From: Hathewaya massiliensis
Lineage (GTDB): Bacteria > Bacillota > Clostridia > Clostridiales > Clostridiaceae
NCBI RefSeq assembly: GCF_902143515.1
Contig: NZ_CABFVD010000001.1
Coordinates: forward strand, 620,001 to 684,000
DNA length: 64,000 nucleotides
Reading direction: 5' to 3'
In this document: piece after piece, positions 10,231-19,152 of the stretch
How the letters are laid out: each line of letters starts with the position of its first letter
Numbering within the stretch: the first letter of the stretch is position 1
The notes under the pieces: generated by a model
Told to the model about the DNA's origin: nothing
The model's database searches: none
What the model saw: only the letters and a program-made list of their open reading frames with translations
Position numbers and translations under genes: made by a program

Positions 10231-11919
10231 CTAATATTTAAAACTATATTTAACGTATACTATTGAATCCCCAATTACATTAATGCCCCAACTGCTAAGT
10301 CCATTATCATTTACATTTGCTCTGTTTGAAACTATTTCAACTTCATTTAGCAATTGATTCATATTCATGCCCAAATCGTAAACTTTTAAAGTTAATGTAG
10401 AAGATTTCTTTTCAAGAGCTTCTTTTATTTTTATATCTAATTCAGCTTTAGATTTTACATCTACGTATAAATTGCCCTGTATATCACGTTCTGCCACATT
10501 TAAATTACGGAAAACATACTTTGTACCATTAGCTGTTGGGTATTGAATTGTATTATCTCTTATATGAGTTCTGCTAAATATAGTATCTGGTACATTAAAG
10601 TAATCATATTGAACTTCAAAGATTTTATCTGATGAATTCTCATAAGTAGGGTCGTCCCAAGTTACGTCTACATTATACCACTGTCCATCATCAAGCTTAA
10701 CCATATTCCAAGCATGATCTCCTCCATTACCTGTTCCCGTAACATATATACATTCTACTCCAGCTGCTTTACATAACTCGTACATGGCTTTTGCATAACT
10801 TTCACATACCCCTATTCCATCAATAAGAACTCCATAGGCATTATGATCTTCAGCAAGTAATATATCATTTTTATAATTGTATGTATTATATGTTGCATTT
10901 TTAACTATATAATCATGAATAGCTAATTCTTTCTGAACCTTAGTCATGCCTGGTTTTATAATATTTCCTATAATTTGCTTAACCTTATTCTTTACGGCTG
11001 ATTTTTGTCTAAGCATTTCTGCTCTTGGAAGTCTATAATTTATGTATATATTCAAGGTCTTTTCACTAGACCCTGAATAGCCACTGATTTGTGCTTGAGC
11101 CCCATTATATCCATAATCAATATCTGGGTGATCACTTAATATTTTTTGAAAAACATCTAAACCATAATCCTTAGAATTATAATTCTTAACTTTTATACTT
11201 ACATCTTCCTCAAAATTCTCTAAAGCCTTTTTTAAAACATTGTAATATTCCTCTTTGGAGCTGACTTCATTGGATTCCTCTTCAAATACTGTATCTTTAC
11301 CTAGCCCATCACTATTTTTTAGTTCTTCTAATATTGCATTTAGTTCTTTAGATTTATCTAGGGTTTGTTTATTTGTTGAAATACCTATTGATTTAACTAA
11401 TTTTTCAGCTACATCTATGTCCTTAATATCCTTTGTTCCCATAGCTTTAACTACTGCCTCATGAGCTTCAACAATAAGCTTTTGCTGGAAAGCATCAACA
11501 GCTGAAGACCAAGAAGCTGTATAATATTTATTTCCTTCATAGGTATCAAAGACTTTTACATACTCTCTTGCTTTATTAACTTCTTCTTGAGAAGCCTTGT
11601 CCTTTTTCTTTCCATTTGTAAATAATAAGGAGTAGAATTCATCAAATAACTTTTGCTGAACACCATCAACTTGTTTTGAAAATTCCCCAACAAAGCCTTG
11701 TAATTCTTTTTCTTTTGCTAATTGGGTAATTGCCTTTCTAGCAGCAGTTATGGATTGTTGAGAATTTTCCCTTTTAGCTTTTATTACAGCATCATATGTA
11801 TTTTTATAAATAAAATCTAAGTTAGTTGTAGCAGACACTGAAATTGTGCCCATAGATCCACCAAATAAAATCCCTACAGTTAATATAGAGCTTAAAAGCT
11901 TTGTACTAATTTTGCCCAT
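10231..11919 (-). CDS. Secreted S-layer-module protein with a transglutaminase-like (cysteine protease fold) domain
   Basis: 562 residues. A signal peptide (1-30) and the shared N-terminal helical module (about 33-200) are followed by an extended region and a transglutaminase-core domain. The likely catalytic triad is Cys372 (IGVCESYAKAMY), His402 (GDHAWNMV) and Asp418 (WYNVDVTWDDP), exactly the Cys-His-Asp pattern of the family. A small beta region follows. Such domains in clostridial surface proteins cross-link or cleave peptides; substrates are unknown. The piece HPDIDY...ISGYSGSSEKTL is echoed in a relic at 21934-22035. The gene is preceded by a degenerate domain-V-like leader element. 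Confidence 0.87.
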   Translation of the reverse strand: MGKISTKLLSSILTVGILFGGSMGTISVSATTNLDFIYKNTYDAVIKAKRENSQQSITAARKAITQLAKEKELQGFVGEFSKQVDGVQQKLFDEFYSLLFTNGKKKDKASQEEVNKAREYVKVFDTYEGNKYYTASWSSAVDAFQQKLIVEAHEAVVKAMGTKDIKDIDVAEKLVKSIGISTNKQTLDKSKELNAILEELKNSDGLGKDTVFEEESNEVSSKEEYYNVLKKALENFEEDVSIKVKNYNSKDYGLDVFQKILSDHPDIDYGYNGAQAQISGYSGSSEKTLNIYINYRLPRAEMLRQKSAVKNKVKQIIGNIIKPGMTKVQKELAIHDYIVKNATYNTYNYKNDILLAEDHNAYGVLIDGIGVCESYAKAMYELCKAAGVECIYVTGTGNGGDHAWNMVKLDDGQWYNVDVTWDDPTYENSSDKIFEVQYDYFNVPDTIFSRTHIRDNTIQYPTANGTKYVFRNLNVAERDIQGNLYVDVKSKAELDIKIKEALEKKSSTLTLKVYDLGMNMNQLLNEVEIVSNRANVNDNGLSSWGINVIGDSIVYVKYSFKY

Positions 11920-11953
11920 ATGAAGTATCCCCTCCTATTTTAGTTAAATTTCC

Positions 11954-12000
11954 TTATACCCGTACCATAAGTGTACTTTCATGGCATGAGGTATTCACTT
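11954..12000 (-). repeat. Degenerate group II domain-V-like element in the leader of the 11919 gene
   Basis: The minus strand reads GUGAAUACCUCAUGCCAUGAAAG then ACUUAUGGUAC, closely resembling the intact domain V copies at 29312 and 27912, including the AUGAAAGU loop region. Pairing of the two arms is lost, so I read it as a decayed copy. It ends about 35 bases before the start codon. Confidence 0.5.
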
Positions 12001-12064
12001 GGTTATAAAGTTTGATAAAAATTTTAATTAATTTATAATATCTATAATATGTTTTATATAAAAT

Positions 12065-12093
12065 ATATTACACCAACATATGCCAATTTACAA
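12065..12093 (-). promoter_or_regulatory. Candidate promoter for the transglutaminase-domain gene
   Basis: Minus strand TTGTAA (12088-12093), a 17-base spacer containing CATATGTTGGTG, then TAATAT (12065-12070). The same spacer motif and neighbouring AT-rich sequence recur at 18928-18956, which supports a real conserved promoter. Confidence 0.5.
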
Positions 12094-12180
12094 TGGATTT
12101 TAGGCTTTTCTTTTATTTTAGCCTGTATTCCAGGTTATATAGTATTTAAATCCCTTGCCACTCTTTATAAAACTTTGTTG

Positions 12181-12224
12181 GTACAACACATCCTAGGTGC
12201 CACTTTCATTGCATAATGCATTCA
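12181..12224 (-). repeat. Second degenerate domain-V-like element upstream of the 11919 gene
   Basis: The minus strand has GAAUGCAUUAUGCAAUGAAAG then GUGGCACCUAGGAUGUG. The loop and right arm match the intact domain V of the S-layer intron best, but several arm pairs are broken. It lies 180-220 bases above the element at 11954. Confidence 0.5.
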
Positions 12225-12261
12225 CCCCTTAATAGGAATATCTATAGATTCCATCAATTCT

Positions 12262-12293
12262 AAAATAAAAAAAGTACCATTGAGGTACTTTTT
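12262..12293 (-). terminator. Terminator of the AAA-ATPase-like gene
   Basis: A 10-bp stem AAAAAGTACC/GGTACTTTTT (12269-12278 with 12284-12293) immediately follows the stop codon at 12305 and carries a T-rich tail on the minus strand. Confidence 0.85.
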
Positions 12294-12304
12294 CCATAAA
12301 AAGT

Positions 12305-13999
12305 TTAAACTTCTAAAGTATAAATATCCTTTTTCCCTACCACAATAACTAATGCTTTCTTTAAATCTTCTACTCCAAGCTCCTCTTTTACCAGTTTACT
12401 TTCTGCATATCCTTGAAGCTGTTTTACTCCTTCTTCTTTTACTTTTTCCAATGTATTTCTTTCACTTTCCTTTATATATTTTAATTCTATAATCCATTGA
12501 AATTTAGTTATATCTTTAAATTGAATTTTTCTTTTTAGCATTATATCTGCATAACCTTTACTATTTTCTGCTTCGCTTTGTATAAAATAAGTACTGTCTA
12601 TGCCTAAAAGAGTTAAAAGCATCATTTTAATATGTTTTTCATCCATTTGCATTAAATCTCTATTAGACAAATCCTCTAGTATTTTAGCTATAATCTCTAC
12701 TAAAGGTTCAATGTTTCCATATAGTCTCATTTCATTAACAGATATTCTTATATCTTGAAGCTGAACATTATATTCCAAATTCATTCTTTCAAAATACTGC
12801 TCCCAGTAAATTGTTTTTATCACGTAATTAGGTACCTTAAGTACCGTACCTAAAGGCCCTTGTTCCTTTATTGTAAGCATACCTAGATAAAATAATAAGG
12901 ATTTGAAATTTTCACTTACACTGTACATAGTATGAATATTAAACCTATCTACTAGAATAGTGGAGGTTTCTCCCTTTGTCATTATTTCCTCTAAGGCTAC
13001 CTTATCATTAAAATTATAAGCTAGCTGATTAACTTTTCCATAATCAGTTTTTACATTATTGTCTATCATCTCTTTTGGATAGCGATTATACATTAAATAA
13101 TTATCTAAAAAATACATGGACATATCTGGATTAAAAACTGATTTACTATTTTCATTAAACTTATATCCATCATAGTAAGTAGTCATATCAGTGCATATTT
13201 TTTCTCTAAGCTCTATATCCTTTATATTTACTTCATCCATAATCCAAGATAATTCTTTCCTTGTAAATCCCATCATGGCATTAAGATTTTCATCTAGAGT
13301 ATAGTTTCTAGTTATGTTAAATCCACTAGTTAAGTCATCTAGCATTATAGGACTTACGCCTGTCATAAATATTCTATTAAAATTATCCATGGTTGCATCT
13401 TTTAAAGCCTTATAAAACACCTTAACAAAACCTTCACCATGGAGAATACTTTCATAAGTACTTTGTTTTCCGCCTGTAATTAGTTCATTTGCAAAGTTGT
13501 CATATTCATCTATTAAAACAAATACAGGCATTTTTATTTTATTAGCTAAAATTGATATATATTTAACCGCTACTTCAGCACTTTTCATTTCCTTTGAAAT
13601 ATTTTTGTCCTCAAATAAGTATAAATAATTATCTATAAATTTTTCTACTGATAAATTAACAATTTCATTAAAACTATTTCTTAAATTCTCCTCTCCGTGA
13701 CCCGCATCTACTCCAGCAAAGCTTATTTTCCAAACTAGAAACTTATTTTTTTCTTCTGTGGGGTTTTTTCCTATATATAAATTTCCAAACAATTCTTCAA
13801 ATCTATCCTTCTTATTTATATCATAATAGTTTTCAAGCATGGATATAAAAAGACTTTTCCCAAACCTTCTTGGTCTTATAAAAAAATTATAGGGAGCATA
13901 TCTATCTAAAATTTCTATATATGATGTTTTGTCTACGTATAGATAATTTTTTTTTCTTAATACTTCAAAATTAGAAATACCATAAGGTATTCTTTTCAT
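12305..13999 (-). CDS. AAA-ATPase-like protein with C-terminal PD-(D/E)XK nuclease-like domain
   Basis: 564 residues from the ATG at 13999. The upstream TTG at 14011 abuts the AGGAG site and is too close. The N-terminus has YGISNFEVLRKKNYLYVDKT and IRPRRFGKSLF (P-loop-like RRFGKS at about 44-49), then FVLIDEYDNF as a Walker B. This is the signature of the AAA-ATPase_like family. The C-terminus has GYADIMLKRK...WIIELKYIK, a D-x(n)-E-x-K restriction-fold core (PDDEXK_9). Members are abundant and multicopy in clostridia and Bacteroidetes; their role is unknown (mobile-element or defence functions have been proposed). It stands alone here between surface genes. Confidence 0.85.
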   Translation of the reverse strand: MKRIPYGISNFEVLRKKNYLYVDKTSYIEILDRYAPYNFFIRPRRFGKSLFISMLENYYDINKKDRFEELFGNLYIGKNPTEEKNKFLVWKISFAGVDAGHGEENLRNSFNEIVNLSVEKFIDNYLYLFEDKNISKEMKSAEVAVKYISILANKIKMPVFVLIDEYDNFANELITGGKQSTYESILHGEGFVKVFYKALKDATMDNFNRIFMTGVSPIMLDDLTSGFNITRNYTLDENLNAMMGFTRKELSWIMDEVNIKDIELREKICTDMTTYYDGYKFNENSKSVFNPDMSMYFLDNYLMYNRYPKEMIDNNVKTDYGKVNQLAYNFNDKVALEEIMTKGETSTILVDRFNIHTMYSVSENFKSLLFYLGMLTIKEQGPLGTVLKVPNYVIKTIYWEQYFERMNLEYNVQLQDIRISVNEMRLYGNIEPLVEIIAKILEDLSNRDLMQMDEKHIKMMLLTLLGIDSTYFIQSEAENSKGYADIMLKRKIQFKDITKFQWIIELKYIKESERNTLEKVKEEGVKQLQGYAESKLVKEELGVEDLKKALVIVVGKKDIYTLEV

Positions 14000-14211
14000 A
14001 ATTATATTCAACTCCTAACTTTACTCCATTTATCTAATTTCACCGTTTATAAATAGACTGTTTATAGTGCCCAGCATACAATCAGTACAAAAACCTATAT
14101 TTTATTTATAGAATTACATTTATGCTATATGTATATTATAATACAAAATAGGTTATAAATGCATAGGATATGCTACTTATTTTATAAATCTCATCAATAG
14201 CTGTAGCTTAA

Positions 14212-14352
14212 AGTTTTAAGCTTCTCTCTTTAACTATAGTTATTGATAAAAATAATAATATAAAAACTATAAGTAAAAATAGAATTGTTAAAAAACTTGG
14301 TTTTTATAAAAATTTAGATATGGAAAAAATAGAGGAATATATAAAAAAATAG
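14212..14352 (+). pseudogene. Short plus-strand coding remnant
   Basis: An open 46-residue stretch with natural composition (LTIVIDKNNNIKTISKNRIV, then KKLGFYKNLDMEKIEEYIKK) has no start codon and ends at TAG inside a terminator hairpin. It looks like the C-terminal tail of a lost gene on the opposite strand to everything around it. The family is not recognised. The rest of 14000-14211 is AT-rich with nothing evident. Confidence 0.35.
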
Positions 14353-14376
14353 CCTATTAAGGCTATTTCTTTTTTC
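14343..14376. terminator. Convergent bidirectional terminator
   Basis: Stem AAATAGCC/GGCTATTT (14347-14354 with 14361-14368), with T runs on both strands. The stop codon of the minus-strand gene (14363) and that of the plus-strand remnant (14352) both lie in the stem. Confidence 0.85.
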
Positions 14377-15121
14377 CAAACATTATAGCACCTTTAACAA
14401 CAAATGCACCAGTATTATCTTCATACAAATACATATAAGCTCCAAAATCAGTATATCCTTCAGATTTACACTCATTCGCAAAAGAACCTAAATTTTTATT
14501 TAATATTGAATTTATATCGTTACTTGGAACATAAAACCACTTTGAAAAACTTTCTCCTGTTAATTTTGAGTATACATGATTAGTATTTGCAGCTCCTGCT
14601 CTATCATTGTTGAAAAAACATTGTGCATTTTTATTTAAATTTGGATTATAGGTGAACCCTTTTGAACTTAAATAATTCACAATAGGTGAATTAGAATATT
14701 GTCCTACTTGAGTTCTTAATTGATTAACTTGTGATTGTGTTAATCTATAATTAAACCCATTAGAGGTCATAATAACATCTACTACATGTCCTTCATTGGA
14801 GTTACCCTTATTATTTTTTAATGCTTTTAAAATTGCATCCAGTTCTTTAGATTTGTCTATGGTTTGTTTATTTGTTGAACCTGCTATTACTTTAACTAAG
14901 TTTTCAGCTACCCCTATGTCCTTAGCATTCTTTGACTTCATAGCTTTAACTACAGCTTCATGAGCTTCAACAATAAGTTTTTGCTGGAAAGCATCTACAG
15001 CTGAAGACCAGGAAGCTGTATAATGTTTGTTTCCTTCGTAAGTATCAAAGGCTTTTACATATTCCCTTGCTTTATTAACTTCTGCTTGAGAAGCCTTGTC
15101 CTTTTTCTTTCCATTTTTAAA
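14363..15121 (-). pseudogene. 3' part of an S-layer-module gene interrupted by an IS element
   Basis: The frame continues in register from the 5' part at 16593-16889 once the IS and one copy of the target duplication are removed. The codons then read FYSLL-FKNGKKKDKAS, as in the intact paralog at 10231. The joined gene would encode 351 residues: signal peptide, shared helical module, then an unrecognised C-terminal domain of about 140 residues with a Cys pair (NAQCFFNNDR, NECKSEGY). Alone, this part has only internal starts (e.g. ATG at 14941) without a signal peptide, so it is probably not functional. Confidence 0.85.
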
Positions 15122-15128
15122 TAATAAA
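15122..15128. repeat. Target-site duplication, left copy
   Basis: TAATAAA at 15122-15128 is repeated at 16593-16599, flanking the IS on both sides. One copy restores the reading frame of the interrupted gene. Confidence 0.85.
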
Positions 15129-16592
15129 CTTTAGTTAGGCAATTTTAAAATCTAAATTACCTATTGTAGATAAAATATACTTGCTAGTATATTTTATCCA
15201 AACTGAATAATAACACTTATCCAATTTAAATTGATGCGTTTTTGAAAAATTCTTAAGCAATTTTTAGTTCTGATAAAATATCTTCTAGTTTAGTATTTTG
15301 TTTTAATTTTTCGTATATAAAGCACACAAGTGCTTTTGCCGTGAGGCTGTTTAGATACTTCTGGGTTTCACCTATAGTATTAAAATCTTTGTATTTGTAA
15401 CTAACTCTAAATAACTCTAAAAAATTATAGATTAGGAATACTATAAGAAAATATCGTTCTATAGATAAAATGCTACGCATTCTATATTTATCAAAGGCTA
15501 AATTGCTTTTTAAATACTTATATGAAGTTTCTATATTCCATCTGTGTGAATAATATTTAATTATAGTTTCTGCATTTAATAAAATGTCGGTAGACAGCAA
15601 ATATACTGGATTCTTGAATCCATCATCGGTAACTTCATAGCAAATAAGTACTTTAGCATAAGGGAATTTAGCAATATTACCTTCATAGGTATATACCCTA
15701 TAGTCCTTACCTTCAACTGTAACGAGGTCTAAGGTGTTAGGACTAATAAATTTTTCAAATTCTGATAATTGTAGTGAAATTCCTAATGGAGATATTTTTC
15801 TGTTAGATTTAATTGCTCCTATTAGGTGGTAGCCCTTTGCTAAAGAAGCTTCTATTAATTTGTTATTTGTATACCATGAATCCATAAGACAATATATTTT
15901 TTCACACTTAGATGGAGTTTTAAAAGAAGTTATAAAATCTTTTGCAATATCAACCTTAGATTTAAAATTTTTCTTTAAATCTTCGCAAAACTCCTTTTTA
16001 TAGTAAGGTTTATATTGTAAAGGAATGGATTTGTTATTTACAACAAAATTTGAAGTAACCACACAATGTGACCAAATATTTTTGCCTTCCGTATGAGAGT
16101 AATTATAAGATAGTCCTTGTATTTTCTTCGCAGATTCCTTGGAATTTACAGTATCATCTATAATCAAGAATCCTACGGATTTAGGTTTAATATTATGTTC
16201 AAGGAAAAAGTTTAAATAATTGATTCTATTGTTGTTTAAAAGACTATCGTCCCATTTAGAATGGCTTAAAAATCTGTAAATACAACTTTTGTCTTTTGAA
16301 GACAATACATTTTTAGCAATTTCAGATAAAGTTTTAGTGCCAGGTAAATTAATTAATCCATTGGCAATAGTGGTTAAATGATTAAATTGAGGTTTAGACA
16401 TTCCATAGTTTACATCATTTAAGTAATTGTAAAGTTCATCATTAATGGATACAATATTAGTACTTGGCATACTTATTACCTCCCGTGTTTGTATTTGTGT
16501 GGTAACTTTTATATAACACGGCAAGAGAAAGTATGCCATATTTATTTTTTGGTAGTCTTACCAATTTAGATTTTTATTTTGCATAACTAAAG
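15129..16592 (-). mobile_element. IS4-type insertion sequence, 1464 bp
   Basis: It is bounded by imperfect terminal inverted repeats of about 32 bp that start CTTTAGTTA(G/T)GCAA and share AAAATCTAAATT, at 15129-15161 and 16560-16592. A 7-bp duplication TAATAAA flanks both ends. It contains a single full-length transposase gene and no passenger. The insertion splits a secreted S-layer-module gene and looks recent: the ends match well and the host frame is still intact on both sides. Confidence 0.9.
15253..16470 (-). CDS. IS4-type DDE transposase
   Basis: 405 residues from the ATG at 16470, chosen because GGGAGG lies 8 bases upstream; the longer frame to 16539 has no ribosome site. DDE-superfamily motifs are visible: FLIIDDTVNSK (first Asp), CLMDSWYTN (second Asp) and YYSHRWNIETSYKYLK (Glu region with the Y-(2)-R-(3)-E-(6)-K pattern). 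This is the RNase H-fold transposase layout of the IS4/IS701 group. It appears intact, so the element may still be mobile. Confidence 0.9.
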   Translation of the reverse strand: MPSTNIVSINDELYNYLNDVNYGMSKPQFNHLTTIANGLINLPGTKTLSEIAKNVLSSKDKSCIYRFLSHSKWDDSLLNNNRINYLNFFLEHNIKPKSVGFLIIDDTVNSKESAKKIQGLSYNYSHTEGKNIWSHCVVTSNFVVNNKSIPLQYKPYYKKEFCEDLKKNFKSKVDIAKDFITSFKTPSKCEKIYCLMDSWYTNNKLIEASLAKGYHLIGAIKSNRKISPLGISLQLSEFEKFISPNTLDLVTVEGKDYRVYTYEGNIAKFPYAKVLICYEVTDDGFKNPVYLLSTDILLNAETIIKYYSHRWNIETSYKYLKSNLAFDKYRMRSILSIERYFLIVFLIYNFLELFRVSYKYKDFNTIGETQKYLNSLTAKALVCFIYEKLKQNTKLEDILSELKIA

Positions 16593-16889
16593 TAATAAAG
16601 AATAAAATTCATCAAATAACTTTTGCTGAACACCATCAACTTGTTTTGAAAACTCCCCAACAAAGCCTTTGAGATCGTTTTCTTTTGACAATTGAGCAAT
16701 TGCTTTTCTAGCAGCTGTTATGGATTGTTGAGTCTTGTCCCCTTTAACTTTAACTACACAGTCATATGCATTTTTATAAAGTTCATCTGAGTTGGTTACA
16801 GCTGACACTGAAACTGTTCCCATGGATCCACCAAATAAAGTAGCTACTATTAATATAGCGCTTAAGATTTTTGTGTTCCTTTTACCCAT
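16593..16889 (-). pseudogene. 5' part of the IS-interrupted S-layer-module gene
   Basis: It encodes the signal peptide (MGKRNTKILS...VSVSA) and the first half of the shared helical module (to FDEFYSLL) before the IS junction. The frame ends four bases later at a stop within the IS end. GGAGG precedes the ATG. The truncated product would be a secreted fragment of about 100 residues. Confidence 0.85.
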
Positions 16890-16938
16890 ATAATATATAT
16901 CCTCCTACTTTATGAATTTTAATAATATATAGTACATT

Positions 16939-16978
16939 ACTACATCTAAACTATTTAAGTTAATAGTTTAGATGTAGT
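16939..16978 (-). promoter_or_regulatory. 17-bp inverted repeat in the leader of the IS-interrupted gene
   Basis: Perfect arms (16939-16955 and 16962-16978) with a 6-base loop, lying between the domain-V-like element at 16994 and the start codon. It has no T run on the minus strand, so it is not an obvious terminator. In position it resembles an intron domain VI or a stabilising leader hairpin. Confidence 0.6.
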
Positions 16979-16993
16979 GTTAGTTAAGTTTTG

Positions 16994-17038
16994 TTATACC
17001 CACACCATAGCTGTGCTTTTATGTGATGATGTGTTCAC
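16994..17038 (-). repeat. Degenerate domain-V-like element upstream of the IS-interrupted gene
   Basis: The minus strand reads GUGAACACAUCAUCACAUAAAA then GCACAGCUAUGGUGUGGGUAUAA. The right arm (CUAUGGUGUGG) and the GGGUAUAA tail match the element at 11954 and the intact copies. The GAAA loop has become AAAA and arm pairing is poor. Confidence 0.45.
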
Positions 17039-17135
17039 TAATATTTATGTCTTAATATATAAGTCTAAAATGAATTATAATTAACAGGCATATTATTTAA
17101 AATTTTAAGGTCTAGAATAAAATAATCCCTAATAT

Positions 17136-18716
17136 TTACTCACCCAACCTATACTCTAACACAATATATCTTTGGCTACCATTTTCACTTATCTTTTTTA
17201 CCTTTGCTTTTACCGTTTCAACTTGATACCCTTGTAAATTTTCTTTGTATATCTTTTCTGCCTTTCCTAAATCTAATCCATAATAATCATAGTCTCCATC
17301 AATTATAGAAGTATATTCAGATGTATGGTAGTTTTTTGCATATATATAATATTGGTCATTTCCTATACTCTCCATTTTATAAACAACGGAATAATCTATA
17401 GGCGACTCACCATCACCATTCATTTTATAGTAATATCCGTTTTTATATTCATATATATCATCACTAGCATTCATTATTGTTTCATGTTTAATATTTGTAT
17501 TAAAATATTTTTTTGCTGAATTCTCTACATATTCTTTTTTAAGTTTGATATATGAATCCTCAAATTCAAAATAATTATCTCCCTTTGAAAATATTCCCCT
17601 ATAGTGATTTCTATAATTGTGCCAAAAACCAAATAATATTAACTGATCATTAGAGATATTTCCTTCCTCAAAAGACATATTATATGGAATTTCTGAGAAA
17701 TTACTCATAAAAACATTAAGTTCCTTTTGTAATTTTTGGTTAAGAGTTATATCTTGAGAATTAACATTATATTTATATGTTAATTCGTTACTTAAATTAT
17801 TGTTGTTATTAATCACAATAATTTTTAAAATCAAATTACCCTTTTGGCTTAATCTAATCTTATCATTATATTGTTGGGAATTCTTATTTGGGGTTGTTCC
17901 ATCTGTAGTATAATATATACTACAATTTTTAGGTACATCTATTGTTATGTAATTTCCTATATAAACTTCTCCACTACCAGGATTAACTTTAGGTACTAGT
18001 GTTTTTTTAATTTCTTTTTCAGTTTTTTCTAGAAGTGGTTTAACTTTTTCATCCTTAGTTAAATCATAATATTTTTTTATTACTTTATAAGCATCTTCTA
18101 TTTTATTTTGTTTTATATAAATATTATAAAGTTCAATATTAGCTTCATAGTAATCTAACTTAATATTTATTATATCAATAAGTTCTTTTTCTGCATCCTT
18201 ATAGTTATTCATTTTTATATAGGCTTTAGCTAATCCATACTTAGCTTGCACACCTAACTTGTCATCATTTTCTAGCTTCTTAAATAATTCAATAGCCTCA
18301 GATATTTTCCCATTTTCTAAAAATTCCTTAGCTTTATTTAATAAACTTTCTTTATCACTATTACTGACACCTGATGAAAAACTTTGTTTTGTTTTATTAT
18401 CCGAATTTTTAGTGTATGAAAAATTATATACTAAGAAGAAAATCAAAACACTAAAAATTATAATTGCTATCCCATATAAAGCAATCTTTTTATTCTTTAA
18501 ATACTTTAAATAACTCTTATCTGAATCATTACAATTCTCACATTCTTCTTTTTCTGATGTAGTAAATTCTATTTTGGGAATTACTTCTGTAAATTCGTTA
18601 TCATAGGATTTTTCAACCTTATCAACTTCTTTAATAATTTCTCTTTTTTGTGTACCACATTTAGGACAAAAATTTTCTCCTTCCTTTAATTTAAAACCAC
18701 ATTTAGAACAAAACAT
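17136..18716 (-). CDS. Membrane protein with N-terminal zinc ribbon, TPR repeats and a chitobiase-C-like domain
   Basis: 526 residues. The zinc ribbon has C3/C6 and C17/C20 (CSKCG...CPKCG), then a charged linker and one membrane segment at about 73-95 (ALYGIAIIIFSVLIFFLVYN). The outside part has TPR-like helices (about 115-235) and a CHB/HEX C-terminal-type beta unit (PGSGEVYIGNYITI...YYTTDGTTPN). A C-terminal alpha/beta region with no recognised family follows. Zinc-ribbon plus TPR membrane proteins of this kind are common in clostridia; the function is unknown. A promoter shared with the 11919 gene suggests co-regulation with surface proteins. Confidence 0.75.
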   Translation of the reverse strand: MFCSKCGFKLKEGENFCPKCGTQKREIIKEVDKVEKSYDNEFTEVIPKIEFTTSEKEECENCNDSDKSYLKYLKNKKIALYGIAIIIFSVLIFFLVYNFSYTKNSDNKTKQSFSSGVSNSDKESLLNKAKEFLENGKISEAIELFKKLENDDKLGVQAKYGLAKAYIKMNNYKDAEKELIDIINIKLDYYEANIELYNIYIKQNKIEDAYKVIKKYYDLTKDEKVKPLLEKTEKEIKKTLVPKVNPGSGEVYIGNYITIDVPKNCSIYYTTDGTTPNKNSQQYNDKIRLSQKGNLILKIIVINNNNNLSNELTYKYNVNSQDITLNQKLQKELNVFMSNFSEIPYNMSFEEGNISNDQLILFGFWHNYRNHYRGIFSKGDNYFEFEDSYIKLKKEYVENSAKKYFNTNIKHETIMNASDDIYEYKNGYYYKMNGDGESPIDYSVVYKMESIGNDQYYIYAKNYHTSEYTSIIDGDYDYYGLDLGKAEKIYKENLQGYQVETVKAKVKKISENGSQRYIVLEYRLGE

Positions 18717-18810
18717 ACTACGCCCCCTCTTACAAACCTTTCATAAGTAAATTAATTTAAAGTTCCATCTTTGAAATACCTATCATAGATAGTATAATAA
18801 AAAATGTTAA

Positions 18811-18843
18811 TCAGTAAGTACTATTTTCATGGCATATATCATT
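18811..18843 (-). repeat. Degenerate domain-V-like element upstream of the zinc-ribbon gene
   Basis: The minus strand AUAUAUGCCAUGAAAAUAGUAC matches the left arm and loop of the intact domain V copies (CAUAUGCCAUGAAAGUGGCAC), but the right arm has decayed. It lies in the transcribed leader about 100 bases before the ATG. Confidence 0.4.
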
Positions 18844-18927
18844 AAATCCATAGTAAAAAGTTTTATTATTTATTATGTAAAATTTAATTAGTTTATACAT
18901 TTTACAATATATTCATAATACATTAAC

Positions 18928-18956
18928 ATTATACACCAACATATGTAAGTCTACAA
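18928..18956 (-). promoter_or_regulatory. Candidate promoter of the zinc-ribbon gene
   Basis: Minus strand TTGTAG (18951-18956), a 17-base spacer with CATATGTTGGTG, and TATAAT (18928-18933). About 200 bp around it resemble the region upstream of the 11919 gene. Confidence 0.55.
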
Positions 18957-19109
18957 TTAATTTTAGATATTTTCTTTTATTTTAGATTATTTGTTATATA
19001 ATGTAATGCAAGATTGAATATATATCATACTCCTTAGTAAAATCTAAAGAAAACCATACATAAAAGATGTTTCGTATATTTTCACCATAAATTATATATA
19101 TGAGTAACA

Positions 19110-19147
19110 TAAAAACAAAGAGAGCCGTCCTTGTGACGATTCTCTTT
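19110..19147 (-). terminator. Terminator of the MBOAT/SGNH pair
   Basis: A 13-bp stem with G-U pairs (19117-19129 with 19135-19147), followed on the minus strand by TTTGTTTTT, just past the stop codon at 19153. Confidence 0.85.
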
Positions 19148-19152
19148 TATTT

